From positions 62,001 through 126,000 of the forward strand of contig BROG01000938.1 in assembly GCA_030159075.1 (NCBI GenBank): 64,000 bases of DNA, written 5' to 3'. Both the position numbers and the translations under genes were made by a program. The first letter of the stretch is position 1. Every line of letters begins with the position of its first letter. The notes under the pieces were generated by a model that was not told the origin of the DNA, ran no database searches, and saw only the letters and a program-made list of their open reading frames with translations. This document shows positions 38,746-51,106 of this stretch, piece after piece. Source of the stretch: Atrina japonica. Lineage: Eukaryota > Mollusca > Bivalvia > Pterioida > Pinnidae.

Positions 38746-39912
38746 CGAATTAATTGGCGATGCAAATTTTCATGTAATGTGAATATTTTGAATTGAAAAT
38801 ATATTCTATAATTAGAGAAAAATAATTGGTATTTTGTCAAATTCTCTGAATGAGCACTTTCTTTGTCTTGTTATGCCTTCTCAACACAACCAAAGTAATG
38901 TAAATGATATATAAATATTCTGAATTTTTGATTGATGAGAAAGTTTTACTTTCGCCTATTTCCTGTTCAATATGACCTGGCTATTAGAATTTTCTGCTAC
39001 ATAAAATGACAAATTTAATTGATTTGAAATTTTGGCAAAAAACCCAAATTTAATATTTCTGCCTAAAGTAATCTTTAATTTGGGGACCAATCTTTGGCTT
39101 CTTAAGTTCTGCCATTTATGTAAACAAAACACATTCATAATAAAAGAAAATCGAAAATGAAAATACATGGGCCTTCATTTATGCCCTGTTCTTCTTATGG
39201 GAAGTCAACAATGTTTATAGTTTGACCCCTTGTATCATTTAACATTGCGATTGTTTAAAGTTTGACAAATCTTTTAGTGTGAACCACTCTGAAAAATGTA
39301 GTCACATGGCGCTCGGATTAACAACAATTAAATAGTCATCAAAGCCGAAATTAGTGAAAAATTCATTATGATATATGAGTTGTAGATTTTTATAGAAATG
39401 TATTGCTGATTATTGGAAATGTCACCTAAAACAATTTTTATTCTTAAGTTAACCATGGTGAATATCTAATGACAAATTCTACCAGCCATTTTCTCAAACA
39501 CAATATTTTAAAAAGAAAATTGGAAAACGTCTAGTGCGTTATCTGCTTTTTGCCTTATTGATTATATTTCAGTAAACGTTATGATATTGTATTGTATTTT
39601 TTCCCCACCAGAGTGTATTTTATTGTCTGCATTAACAGAATATCTATGTATCTCGATATCTTATCATTGAGTCATGTGACTGAATTAGTCAGAGCTGTTC
39701 ACACATATCTAATAATATATTATTGTCAAACATTTTTATAATTGCCACTCAAGGGAACAGGTTTGTTAATGAACAAAGGTTATGTTTAAATGGTCTTTAT
39801 AGGCAGGTGCCCTTTTTCAGAGGTGGCATTTATTGCAAGTTTGACTGTATTGTTGTTGTATACGTTATTAATGTATTTAATGTTATATATGAAACATACC
39901 TATGTGTACAAT

Positions 39913-39957
<45 letters not shown>

Positions 39958-40290
39958 TAAGACGAGTGGTTGGACAATTGCAATGTTTTATAAAAGCAAA
40001 TTCTCCATGCATTTATACCTGCCCCCTTGAAAATAATTGGACTGTACTAGTAGAGTTTATTATTTTTGAAGGGTGGTAAAGTAGTTGATGTTTTAGTCTA
40101 AATATGTTTGACGTCAATGGTACTTTTTCACAGATTACTGCATTTCATAAAAGTATGTTTATTATTTCTGATCTGAAATCATTTATTAAACATTTTTAAG
40201 AACTGAAAAATATCAACCATATTTTTGTTTTATTTTTAAAAAAAATCATTCTTAATTCAGATGCATGGCAGCAATAGATGTAACATACAA
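38746..40290. other. Non-coding stretch
   Basis: AT-rich with no recognised gene. A TA microsatellite lies at 39916-39953. Just before it, 39765-39850 shares GGTCTTTATAGGCAGGTGCC and GCAAGTTTGACTGT with 6685-6745, a dispersed repeat. Confidence 0.55.
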
Positions 40291-40297
40291 CATTTAT

Positions 40298-40455
40298 GGG
40301 TCCCGTTTCACCAAAGTGTCTTACATTCTAGACTTAGCCTTAGGACTACACTTACAACTTGCAACCATTTCACCAATCAGGACCTTCGATTATAACTACC
40401 CAGAGTCACTGCCTAAATCTAAGTTATAATTGCAGTGTTATAATTCATCTCTGGA
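40298..40455. mobile_element. MITE-like segment with GGGTCCCGTTTCACC start
   Basis: The left end resembles the MITE at 42681 (GGGTCCCGTTT, then GACTTAGCCTTAGGACTACA). The right end is lost. Confidence 0.5.
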
Positions 40456-41204
40456 AAAAAAAGCAGGTATAAGTATATACATGTATATACTATCAAGACC
40501 TTATTTGAAAATGTGCAACTATGCCTTCAGATATGATTTAGGGTAGTGTTAAAATAAGAAGTTTTTTTGTTAATTGAATTAACATAATACTTACGATTTA
40601 GGCCTTTTTATAAAACTGTCACCTCGAGTCCTTTGTGTAAATACATGCAGTAAAATAACACAATATTGGATTTTTAGTTTTTATAACAATGTTCAATTTA
40701 TTAGGATGTTTTTTTTTTAAAAAAAAAAATCCATTAATTTACACAAAAGTGACATTTTGACTTTGCTATGCCCGCAATCTGTGAAAAAGTTCTTTTATAG
40801 CGTGCTGTTTGTACTACCATAATCATTATTTTTATCATTATAATTTTTGTTTTATTGATTTTTATATTCTCAACATTCCACCAAATTCATCTAGAAGATT
40901 CTTGTATATCATATACATTACTGTTATTGTAAACTTACATAAACATATACATATTTCCCGTCATGTATTTAAGATATTGCAGTTATATTAAAATGTACAT
41001 AATGTTATGTTGACGTTTTTTTTGTTTTTTGTTTTTTGTTTTTTTTTAAAGATAATAGATTTAATTTTGAGCTTGAGTAGTGAATTTTGGAGACGTCGGG
41101 CCCAGGTATGCAATACATGTTAACAGAATTGTCATTTCATCGATTGGTTGGTTTGTTCATTCCTCACTTAGTTAATTTTAATTGGCTGGATTCCAAAGCA
41201 AGTC

Positions 41205-41720
41205 CAGTCTATAGATTGACGATGTCCGTCAACATTTTGGTTTAAGCAAATTTTCAGCAATTGATAGAGGTGCAGATTTCATATCTGTGTCAAGTATGTG
41301 GGTTCCTGTGGCAAGTGCAATTGAGTTATGTGGGTTTGGATCAAAGTCGTAATTGGGGGTGGGTGAACATTTTGGTTAAAGTTTCAGGTTGAAGCAAGTT
41401 CTGGGTAATGGATAGAGGTATAGACTTCAATCTTGGCCTGTAGGTTACCTTTGGCAAGTGCAATTGAATTATATGGGTTTGAATTTTGGGGGTCAACATT
41501 TTGAAAGTTTTGGGGTGGAAACAAGTAGGGTAATTAGGGGTAGGTGTATCAACATTTTGGTTTGAATTTTGGATCAAAGGTTGAATTGCAAGTATCAACA
41601 TGGGTTAATGGATGGAGGTACAGGCTTCATTCTTGGCTTTTAGGTTGCCTGTGACGTGTGCAATTGAATTATTTGGGGTTGGATCAAAGTAGTAATGGGA
41701 TGGGGATCAATATTTTGGTT
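41205..41720. repeat. Degenerate ~165-bp tandem repeat, about 3 copies
   Basis: Each copy has ATTTTGGTT, ATAGAGGTRYAGRCTTCA-like words and GGCAAGTGCAATTGARTTAT in the same order. Diverged and non-coding. Confidence 0.75.
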
Positions 41721-42309
41721 AAAATATTGGCATTGTGTACAAAATGCAAAGACTGTTTTTGTATTTCCTTCAATTTTTTTCAAATTTGGTATGGTACCAC
41801 AATATGCAGTAATGTTTAACATATAATACAGGTTATGTTGTCGTGTTTCAAATTTCCGCAGAATGCAGTTATGTCCCTTCGTGACTGGTTTTCAGTGTTC
41901 TCAGGAATGTTTCAAATATGTGTGATTGGTATAATAAAATGTCATGGTCACTGTAGCAAACTAGCAATTGTACAAAACAAATTAACACATACTAACATTT
42001 CAATGGTAGAGAAAGTCTTACACAATTTATTCATGACGGGCGTATTATATACCGTTTATGATACTCTTGTTTTATTGTTGTCATATGTTGATTTATTCAA
42101 ACAAGAATTAAATCCACGTTTTGCTGATTTTCCATATCCCTTCATACATCTCAAATCTGTCAAAGAATAATGGAAATACATTATATTTCAATTAGACATT
42201 TGAGTGATATAGTTCCAAAGATATGGGCATTATTATACTAGCATCTAATTTATTGATTAGATTTTACTTTGCAATCCGGCCATACCGTCTTAAGCGGTTT
42301 TCTTGTTTA

Positions 42310-42485
42310 ACTGTAGACTAGCGGCATTTATGACCAGTCAACAACGGGCCGCTTACCCCTCCATGGCACCTGATCCTACTTTTGGATTTCCAAAGGTCCG
42401 TGTTTGTTCACTCTTCATTTTGGTATTATGTTTATAATATTCTTCACTGTATTTGTATATTGTCTCCTGAACATCCTAAAGATTA
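42310..42485 (+). mobile_element. Retroelement tail fragment, plus orientation
   Basis: Contains CTCCATGGCACCTGATCCTA and CAAAGGTCCGTGTTTGTTCA, the reverse complement of 57575-57660 in the - strand reverse-transcriptase element, and ends near CTCCTGAACATCC. It is an isolated 3' piece without RT coding sequence. Confidence 0.75.
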
Positions 42486-42680
42486 ATACTTAGGTATCTG
42501 AGATTTTATATGGTTTGTATGGCGGAGAAAAGACAAACAAACGTACGCAAGAAAACTCAAACCTTCACACAAAATTAGATAGATTCTGACAGGGTTCAAA
42601 CCGCGCTGACTTGGTGTATGAGGTGCAACGCATTGGTGTACGTACAGATGTATTCGTATCAAGGTATCCATGTAAACGAA

Positions 42681-42829
42681 CAGGGACCCGTTTTATGAAA
42701 GATCCTAAATCCTAAGGCTTAGTCCTAATTGTCATGGGACTGACCAATCAGCGATGCTTTGCCATGGCAGTTAGGACGGACTAAAAGTTAGGATTTAGGA
42801 CCTACGACCTTTCGTAAAACGGGCCCCTG
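42681..42829. mobile_element. 149-bp MITE with CAGGGACCCGTTTTA ends
   Basis: The two ends are inverted repeats of about 35 bp (CAGGGACCCGTTTTATGAAA and TTTCGTAAAACGGGCCCCTG), with TAAATCCTAA/TTAGGATTTA further in. The outer bases GAA and TTC extend the palindrome. Non-coding. Confidence 0.85.
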
Positions 42830-43079
42830 TTCTTTGCTAGGCTTAAGACTACATTGAAACAAACTTCAGTATTTAAAAATTGAAAACTGTTTATCTAATT
42901 ACTGAAAGTAAAGACTACTGAATAAGACAGAGTTGTATTGGTAACATAATATAAATGTTTACAGCTAAACGATATCTGACGGAATTGAAGAGGACGGTGG
43001 AAAAATCGAGTAGTACTGTATACGTAAAAATCACACATCTTTAGCATATTTACATGTACTTTACCACGAAAAACCAATA

Positions 43080-44290
43080 CGTGCTAAAGTGAGGCTCATA
43101 TTCTACTTGTCATAGGTGTAAACACCTTCGCAAATATACGAGTGTGTATGACTGTGACGCGTGACATAGGAGTAAGACGTATGTTTTCAACACTTGGACA
43201 CATGATGTTCAAATTCAATTTGTTTTCGACCTCGAAGCTGATGGTCGTAATATAGAAATTCTAATTTTAAAATGACAGATTCTGTTCTATATCATATATC
43301 TTGCAATCTTTCCTTTAAAAATGTTTTATTGCATATCACCACTTGTGATGGTCTAGTGGTAGAGGTACCTAGTAGTAGGTATAGTAAAATCATTATAAAT
43401 AAAATCATTGTTTCCCGTACCTTAACAAATCCAGGTGCATTTCCGTATGCAATGACCTTTCAGATAAACTCTTTCGTCATATCGAATGTACTTCGTAATT
43501 CGGCCAGGGGTTTTCGGTCCTTTACGCGCTCGGACTATGTTAAAGTCGGCCGATTTTTATGTGTTTTATATTTATTCAAAATACAGGACGTGATTTTTAT
43601 TGGAACGTGCATGTATTATGTAAAATATATACATTTCAGCGCTATTTCAAGTACCTGAAGAAAATCCGATGAATATATGAATAAATATATCAGGTCATTA
43701 AAAGAAAAATTTCCGATCTTTATTGTTACCCTGAATGCTGATATTGACAAAATCAAAACAATATAACTGAAAAGTATGCGTAGCTCATGTTTTACAATCG
43801 TGCCGCCATGCCTGGTGGAGATGGGCAGTTCATGATCATATGTGTCAAGAATGATACAGCCGAAAATGCATTGGGACGAGTTAAAAATGGGTCGCGATCA
43901 CCCGATAAACCCGGCACGTGGACAATTTCAGAAACGGATGTTTTCAAACGGCGAAAAAGACAACTTTGCCTGATTTAGGTTTGAAATGTTGATGTACGCA
44001 AATAAACGCAAAGGGTAATAAGAATAGAATGTATATTAACTGCAAGTAGCACGTGTTTATTGGACACTCGGTAATCTTCGTAAAAATTACCGAAAGATTA
44101 TTTGCAAAAGTAATGGCGGACAAACAGTAACTGATATTACGGGTTGCGTTTGGCAAGACTGTTGCAATTTTACACATGCATTTGTTATTCTAAACACCAG
44201 ATGGTCTCTTTGGAATATATACGAGATAACATATTACATAAAATGGGCACTTTACTTTATACTTTACTTTATACGATACTTTATTGGTCC
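43080..44290. other. Non-coding or unassigned stretch
   Basis: Two open frames occur, 128 codons at 43272-43658 and 63 codons at 43787-43978. Neither shows a recognisable domain, splice context or neighbour, and I do not call them genes. Confidence 0.5.
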
Positions 44291-44296
44291 TAATTT

Positions 44297-44545
44297 CGGG
44301 GGCCTTCGTCGTGGCCGAGTGGTTAGAGCATTGCGCTTTAAATCACACGGCCTCTCACCTCTGGTTCGAATCCTGCTAGGGTCATTTCGAATTAAGTGGG
44401 AAAGTTTGCCAGTTTTCTTGCGGAAGGTCGGTGGTCTTTACCCGAGTAACCGGGGTTTCTCCTCCACCAATAAAAACTGGACGCCATCATATGACTGAAC
44501 AATTGTTGAGTATGGCGTAAAACAAAAAATCAAATCAAATCAAAA
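44297..44545 (+). mobile_element. tRNA-derived SINE family A, well preserved
   Basis: Head GGCCGAGTGGTTAGAGCATT with box B GGTTCGAATCC. The body has GGAAGGTCGGTGGTCTTTAC and CCACCAATAAAAACTGGACG, and the tail GAGTATGGCGTAAAAC is followed by (CAAAT)n. This is the best copy for reading the family layout: tRNA head, unrelated body, short A/T-rich repeat tail. It is followed directly by a second copy. Confidence 0.92.
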
Positions 44546-44546
44546 T

Positions 44547-44785
44547 CGGGGGCCTTCGTGGCCGAGTGGTTAAACAATGAATTTTCTGACTTCTTGTTAA
44601 GCACAGGTTCTAGCCCCTCTGGAATTTAAGCTGATTTTGTGATAAAGTTTGACATTTAACTTGCAGAAGACCGATGGTCTTTGGTCTGGGAAAATTGCAA
44701 CCAGGTTCTTTTCTACGAGGTTAAGAATTGGTCGCAACCATTTAACTGAAAAATGTTGAGTGTGGCGTGAAAAACCATTCAAACA
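44547..44785 (+). mobile_element. tRNA-derived SINE family A, tandem neighbour
   Basis: Begins GGGGGCCTTCGTGGCCGAGT immediately after the (CAAAT)n tail of the preceding copy, in the same orientation. It ends TGAGTGTGGCGTGAAAAACC. The box B region is diverged (GTTCTAGCCCC). Confidence 0.88.
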
Positions 44786-44789
44786 CAGA

Positions 44790-45450
44790 CAGACTATGTC
44801 ACTAACGTGGATCTTCAGATGCCATATCTAAGCATTTTTACCAAGCCTTAGACAATCTTGCAAACATATATCAAAGTTATAACTTTGCAAATGTAACAGG
44901 CCATAAATTACAAACCATATTTAGGTTCCATCATTTAATGTTCAGTTCATACATATATATGTCGAGAATCGGACTCTTATAATATATCTGAAACGACATA
45001 AACATGTCTACTAATTATGAGATGACATATAGAAATAACATTTCAGTACTGGTATATAAACATTTATAAAATAATTGATAAACATTTCACTTTATATTTA
45101 AGTATCAATGTGAAATAGCATATTATATATACAGTCAATATTCAAGAAAGTTAATAATTAGATTAAGCAAGTTAAATAAGTAAGTAAGTTAAGAAAAATG
45201 TATTTATCTGGACAGGTAGTTCCCGCTGTCCTGCTCCGAAGTAGTGTATGTGAAAAGAATATAGAGAATTTATTACGGGTGTAGACAATTTGAAAAGTAC
45301 ACGGACAAAAAGCGTGAAACGACAGTCAGTGATCAGTCAAGAATGAAATAAATGAATATTTATGAGTTGATAACAATAACAAACACGTGTTCGAATGTTA
45401 ACAACACACATTAAACAGGTACGAACGTCAGAATGAATTAAAACACCCTA

Positions 45451-45525
<75 letters not shown>

Positions 45526-46120
45526 AAACAAGTGTTCAAGGCGATCTTTTCTATCGACAAGACTTCAAATGATATGCCCGAATTCAGCATAGATAGAGTT
45601 CGAAACATCAATAACAAAAGTAAATAATAAACCTAAAGTTAATGTATTGTCATATCTGTGTTAAGTTACATCGTATGTAAACATTGTAAGTTATTGCCCT
45701 AATTCATACAGTCTAGATAATATATTTATGATGTGGTAAAACTTTCATGGCGATATATCTTAAATTTGGATATTTTTGTGTCGCTAAACTTTGGCCACTT
45801 TGGTAATAAAATGAAGGGTTATTTTTTGGCCAGTTAAATTTTGGCCATTTATGCTTTTATCATGTTTGATCCACCATTATATCCTGGTCTTGTTTCGTCG
45901 AACATTCCAGGTATTTGAAATATCAAAATATGTTAAAAATATGCCGGTAGAACAATTCAAATTGACATGTCACATGGTACTTATTTAAGATTAACGTTCA
46001 CACAGAAACATTGTACATATTTTGGACGGTTAAATTTTTGCCATTTTGAAAAGGTGGCCAAACTGGCCAAAATAAAACAATGACTTAAATTTCCCAATTT
46101 ATGGTATCTATTTAGTTTCT
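44790..46120. other. Non-coding stretch
   Basis: No gene recognised. Repeated AGTAAGTTAAG near 45180 and TTTTGGCCA words at 45780-46080 are the only local patterns. A CA microsatellite interrupts it. Confidence 0.55.
45451..45521. repeat. CA microsatellite
   Basis: About 35 uninterrupted CA repeats. Confidence 0.98.
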
Positions 46121-46127
46121 TTGAAAG

Positions 46128-46330
46128 GGCATTAGCTGTATTTACCAAAAAAAAATATTTCGATTTTTTCTATTTTTACTTGTGCTTGATGTACAACGAC
46201 AAATAATAGCTATACACAGGTATAAAAGTTTATTTTCCTATATATTTTGTGAAGATAAGGTCAAGTCTAGTGTGGTATTCTTATACAAATAGTAAGGATG
46301 ATTTTTGTCAATTGCAAGTGAAAAAGTGCC
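46128..46330 (+). mobile_element. TTAA MITE (AGGGGCATTAGC family), left part
   Basis: Starts AAAGGGCATTAGCTGTATTT and matches the 33459 copy through CAAATAGTAAGG. The left flank is TTGA rather than TTAA, and the right end is not found. Confidence 0.78.
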
Positions 46331-46800
46331 AAACGTGGGTTTCTGAAGCAAATTGAAGTGTAGGTATAATTGCGATATATATAAGTTTATTGTTACAGTA
46401 TGGTGTTTAGATAAAATATTTCACCCATTTATAGTAAATCAATAGAACTTGTCACTCGTTTACATTTCATACAGTTGAAGTTCCGAACGAAAGCTTGTTA
46501 ATTTGCTCCAAGATTTCATTGATTTGATATTATGGTAATTATTAATCAGTGAGCTACCTGTATCATATTCAGATTGGACTCGCTTCTCACATTCTTATAG
46601 ACCAATTATGCATCATAATCTATTTCACATGATATCATGATATAACTCTTATACCAATAGATCAATATGTCCACTTGAACTCTAATCTGGAAATTTTTAT
46701 TATATTATTCTTTTTTCAAAACCATGCTGTGTCGTATCATTGTTTTGATTTTGTACCTGTGTTTTAGTACCAATGTCAATCTATTACGTCACAAAAGATT

Positions 46801-46801
46801 A

Positions 46802-46877
<76 letters not shown>
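46801..46877. repeat. Compound TA-TG microsatellite
   Basis: TA repeats run directly into TG repeats. A second TA run at 47088-47112 lies on the other side of the adjacent palindrome. Confidence 0.95.
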
Positions 46878-46881
<4 letters not shown>

Positions 46882-46920
46882 TATTAATGTTCCCTGGCAC
46901 AGAATTAATGGATTAAAAAG

Positions 46921-47087
46921 AAACGGTTTAAAAATGTCACATATTTGTGTTTTATTCTGTTAGCGCTTTCGCCTATAAGCTCTCCAGACAGAATGTGCGC
47001 TATGTGACCACATTTTGCCTGAAGAGCCTACAGGAGAAAGCGCCAACAGAATAAAACACAAATATGTGACATTTTAAATCGTTTTAT
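46921..47087. repeat. 167-bp palindrome with hammerhead-like core
   Basis: The arms are inverted copies: ATGTCACATATTTGTGTTTT, ATTCTGTTAGCGCTTTC and so on at the left, mirrored by GAAAGCGCCAACAGAAT and AAAACACAAATATGTGACAT at the right. On the + strand, CTGAAGA (47019-47025) is followed 10 bases later by GAAA and then GCGCCAACAG. The last of these can pair with upstream CTGTTAGCGC. This is the layout of a type III hammerhead, but stem II has one mismatch and stem I is not convincing. Confidence 0.7.
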
Positions 47088-47169
47088 TAATATATATATA
47101 TATATATATATAACTAGAAATCAAGTTGCAGTTAAAATACTATGTACTATGTACTCATAGCACTGATCC

Positions 47170-47480
47170 ATATTATAATTTTATCCGATTTTGGGCTAAT
47201 TATAGAAGTCTACGTGATAATGAAAAGTGTTTATATTCATTGAAATTACATGCGACAAAACAATGTGTTGACGGTATTATTGTTTCTGACATATTTCATT
47301 GACATGGGTCCAATAACAAAAATATAAAAATATTAATTTTTGATGTGATTTGATATGTATTCGCAATGATATTACGCCACACTCATGACTTTGAAAAGTG
47401 ATGTTTTATTAATATTCAGCTTAGAGTACAAAGTGACAAATACAAACAGATTCCTTTAAAAAACCGGCAATTGTTTAATG
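47170..47480. repeat. Fragment of the 47-59 kb retroelement family
   Basis: 47170-47230 matches 50855-50920 (GGGCTAATTATAGAA, CTACGTGATAAT). 47255-47480 matches 53040-53235 (GACATGGGTCC, AAAATATTAATTTTT, GATATTACG, CACACTG/CAT words). No coding content. Confidence 0.7.
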
Positions 47481-48110
47481 CGATGATTTTATCAGTATTA
47501 ATATGATTTCTATCGGCTAATCCATATACATTTACCTTATTATAATAGCGGCAAGTTTTTAATGACGGATAAGAAAATTTACCCGTGAAAGATCTTCAGG
47601 AAATAGATAATTATCCTGGATGTAATCTGTAATCTTTGTATATCTGAATGTTACAAAATCACTACTTTAAAATCAGAACGTTTCGTTGGTGTAGCATTTT
47701 TGTTGTTCTGTTGACGAAATGTACTTATAAATTACGCACTAATTGTAACGGTGTCCATAACAAACCTCCCACCTTTTTGTATTTTGTACTGCACTGTGTT
47801 CACTGTTATTATGAATGTTCCTGTTTTCTTCTTGACTAGACTAGTGAAGAACACAAATCAGATATGAATACAACGTGACAGTGCCATGCCCAATCTCTTA
47901 CACAGAGTTATATGCCCATGCACACCAGAACAATCTCTGTCAACTTCTCGATTTTTTCCAGATCTGTCAAAATATAAAATGTACTCTAGATTTTGCTTTT
48001 TATAAACCATTTGCTTTCTTGTATAAATTTGAGTGCTGACATAGAATAAAATGCTATTTGAAACGAATATACTTTTTAAAAATGGATATAAATATTGGAA
48101 CTATATTTTT
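47481..48110. other. Non-coding stretch
   Basis: Nothing recognised. A 63-codon frame at 47648-47839 has no supporting feature. Confidence 0.5.
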
Positions 48111-49372
48111 AGCTCACCTGGCCGAAGGGCCAAGTGCGATATTGTCATGCCTCTCGTCTGTCCTCCGTCGTCCGTAAACTTTTCATGCCTCTCGTCTGTC
48201 ATCCGTCGTCCGTAAACTTTTCATTTAGATAACTTCTTCTAAAAAAACACTTGGCCAATTTCAACCAAATTTGGCAGGCACCATCCCCATGAGAAACCGC
48301 TTTAAGTTTGCGAAAATTGTGAGGTTATCTCCCCTTGGGCATCTTAAGGGGCAAAAAGGGTTAAATTGTGTACTTCTTTAAAAATCTTCTTCTCACGAGC
48401 CAGTGTGTGGATTGGCTTCATATTTAGTAGTGAGGTTCTATAGGAGATGAGCTACAAAGTTTGCGAAAAAATGGGGCCCCCTAGGGGCGCTGAATTTGGT
48501 TACAAATTCAATTTGCTCAGATTTCAACCAAATTTGGAAGACAGTATCCCCTAGTTTAGTCAATTTAAAATTGTGTAAAAAAGTGGCCGTGCCCCCATGG
48601 GGCCCCATATGGGTAAAAATGGGGCAAAATGTAAAATTCTTCTTTAAATGTTTTCTTCGGTTTCCTCTGTTTCTTCTGACATTATCTTGAAAAATAAAAT
48701 AGAGTAAAAGTGAATGAAGCAACAATGTTCAGCATGCAGAGATCTACAAAGAAAGTCAAAAGGGTCGAAATTGTAAGGTCGTCCCTTGGGGGAGTTATTT
48801 CCCCTTTTAGTGAGTTTCTCATGTTTTTGACAGTTTTGTCCCCTTACATTGTAAAGTAAAATAGATAGAGAGAAAAAGAAAGAAGCAAACATTTTCAGTA
48901 TACAAATATCTACGCAAAAGTCATCAGGAATAAAATTGTCAGTTTGACTCTTATAGGAGTTATTTCTCCTTTTAGGTAGATTTTTTTCATGTTTTGGGCT
49001 GTTTTCCCCTATTATCCAGTGATCATCACAAAGATCTGCGAAAAAAGTCATTGTGGAAAAATTGTGAGGGTGATCCTTGTGAATGTATTTCCCCTTTCAA
49101 ATCGATTTCGCATCTTTTCGACTGTTGCTGCACATTATCTTGAAAGATCTATAAAAAGTCAAGTCGACCCTTATGCAAGTTAATTCTCCTTTTCAATGAA
49201 TTTTTCATGCTTATGGTTGCTTTTCACTATATTGTCAGTAAAATACATTTTACTCAGGTGATTATTAAGGCCCAGTGAGCCTACTCTTTTTCATGTTTAT
49301 TAGCCATTTTATCTTTTACACATTTTTTTTATGTTTTCTGCAATGTTGACCAATTTTGCCAGGTGAGCGACT
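48111..49372. mobile_element. Long dispersed element, relative of 16598-17583
   Basis: Starts AGCTCACCTGGCCGAAGGGC and ends GCCAGGTGAGCGACTTTAGG then CTCATTGGACCTGTTGTTC. A TCTCGTCTGTCxTCCGTCGT CCGTAAACTTTTCAT block is duplicated at the left end. The inside has several diverged ~170-bp repeats of the type ATCTACRMAGAAAGTC...GGAGTTATTTCxCCTTTTAG. The Glu/Thr- and Phe-rich frames on the - strand follow these repeats and are not genes. Confidence 0.78.
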
Positions 49373-49439
49373 TTAGGCTCATTGGACCTGTTGTTCTGAA
49401 CAGTATCATTACTTTGTAATTTGGTAATTTGGTTATTAT

Positions 49440-49567
49440 ATTCATTCTGTGGATTACATGTCCACTTGTTTTGGATCTTCTCTCTATACGTTGACAGAGA
49501 TTGATCGCGAGAGCAAGGACCGACAACTCTGTGTAAGACATTTGTCATGACTACATATTAATGGAAG

Positions 49568-49662
<95 letters not shown>

Positions 49663-50420
49663 ATATCATAATTCCACAGAAATTTAATGTCAATGAATTT
49701 TATTTTTTCTAAAAATCAACGAAATTTTACAACCACCAAAATATCTGATTGTAAGGTATACAGTTGCACAAAAGTATTTCAATTGAATGTTATATAAATA
49801 AATCGAAAATGAATTTCGCTCCGAGTCTGATTAAAGTAGGTGAGCGGTCTATGATACCAAAGTGTAAATCTTCAGGATGTTTACGAGCAATAAACAAATC
49901 TGGTGAACATTAACCAAGCACGGATGTCTAAATTATTATTTTCGTGGAAACGTATTTTTCATCTACAACAAACTTAACCAATATACACAAGAGCTAATTA
50001 TGATAGGATCGTTATAGAATGTCCTCCAAATGGAAGTGGTACGGAACACCTCAAATGCGCATATCGCATATGATCAGTTTTAATGGTACACGAACTATGG
50101 CACGCCAAAATTTCTCTGGTCAATGTGGGATATTAGATAAACCTTTTTCTCACGTCAATCCAATATCGTATTTCTATCCGACTTAATATTTTCCCTAATT
50201 AAAGAACACTAAACTCAGTTTCATATGTAAGAAAATAATCTGTTATTGGTGTTATCTTTTGTGATTGACATTATTACAAATAAGACAGATACAAAAATTA
50301 TATTAATTTCTTGTTATTTGGAAATTTTTTTTATGCTGATACTACGGCACACTGCATGATTTTGAAAAGTGAATGTAGATTTATTTTTAAATTCCAGTTT
50401 AAAGTGTCAATTGATATATT
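49440..50420 (-). repeat. Retroelement-family flank, copy 1
   Basis: Matches 53040-54300 in order: GATCTTCTCTCTATACGTTGACAG, ATTTCGCTCCGAGTCTGATT AAAGTAGGTGAGC, ACAGAATGTCCTCCAAAT-like and ACGGAACACCTCAAAT. A TA microsatellite (49569-49659) has expanded inside it. The part homologous to 53600-53815 is missing. Confidence 0.72.
49569..49659. repeat. TA microsatellite
   Basis: About 45 TA repeats. Confidence 0.97.
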
Positions 50421-50443
50421 GGTTCTTTGTTATAATAATTCGT

Positions 50444-50605
50444 TATGTGCATGGATTCGTATAAACCGAGTTCGTTATATTCAGGTTTTACTGTATAAAG
50501 CACTCAAACTAACAACAAAATATATCCACGGTTGTCAAATCCAATCAAATGCACTCAAGACATGAAACGAATATAAACCGCTAAAATGATTAACGACATA
50601 GAAAA
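50444..50605. repeat. Dispersed repeat, copy 1 (second at 56085-56255)
   Basis: Shares CGTTATGTGCATGGATTCGT, AATGCACTCAAG and GAAACGAATATAAACC with 56085-56255. Both copies lie on the low-coordinate side of a - strand RT copy, so this may be the 3' region of that element. Confidence 0.75.
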
Positions 50606-50626
50606 AAATGGTAATATTTTCGGGAC

Positions 50627-50629
<3 letters not shown>

Positions 50630-50684
<55 letters not shown>

Positions 50685-50718
50685 TCTCTGTCTCTCTCTC
50701 TCTCTCTATATCTCTCTA

Positions 50719-50776
<58 letters not shown>
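50630..50776. repeat. TC microsatellite passing into TA
   Basis: TC repeats with a few TCAC, TG and TATA interruptions are followed by about ten TA repeats at 50757-50776. Confidence 0.96.
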
Positions 50777-51103
50777 CATGTATATATTTCTTAGATTCTG
50801 AGACCAACTAAGAAGTAGCAATTAAAAAGATATGTACTCAAAAACACTTGGCCATATCATAATTTTACCCGAATATGGGCTAATTATAGAAATCTACGTG
50901 ATAATAAAAAAGTATTATATGTAAGAATATCTCTGATACCAAAGTATAAATCTATAAGATGTCCAGGATATAGGTACAAATCACTTAAAAAAATGGACAA
51001 ACACGGACCTCTGGAAATCAAGAGGTGGGAGCAGGTGCCATTGGGGGGAGTAAGCGGATGTCTCAACAACCGCCATCGAACAGGCAACACAACATTTCAC
51101 TAT

Positions 51104-51106
51104 TTA
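51104..51106. other. Target-site duplication TTA, left
   Basis: TTA adjoining the left inverted repeat, matched by TTA at 52154-52156. Confidence 0.85.

Noticed and set aside
41835..42170. 111-codon open frame on the + strand (MLSCFKFPQNAV...)
   Set aside because: No recognisable domain, no splice or promoter context, and base composition like the surroundings. It is adjacent to degenerate tandem repeats, and a frame of this length can arise by chance in 64 kb.
43272..43658. 128-codon open frame on the + strand (MTDSVLYHISCNLSF...)
   Set aside because: The longest non-repeat frame outside known features, but it has no domain, signal peptide or neighbouring gene. It could be a real single-exon fragment; a transcript match would be needed.
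44310..44380. Functional tRNA gene at the SINE head
   Set aside because: A tRNA-like box A and box B are present, but the acceptor stem halves do not pair and the same head recurs at the start of every family A SINE.
48438..49051. Overlapping - strand frames of 95 and 135 codons
   Set aside because: They lie wholly inside a dispersed non-coding element, and their composition follows its internal repeats.
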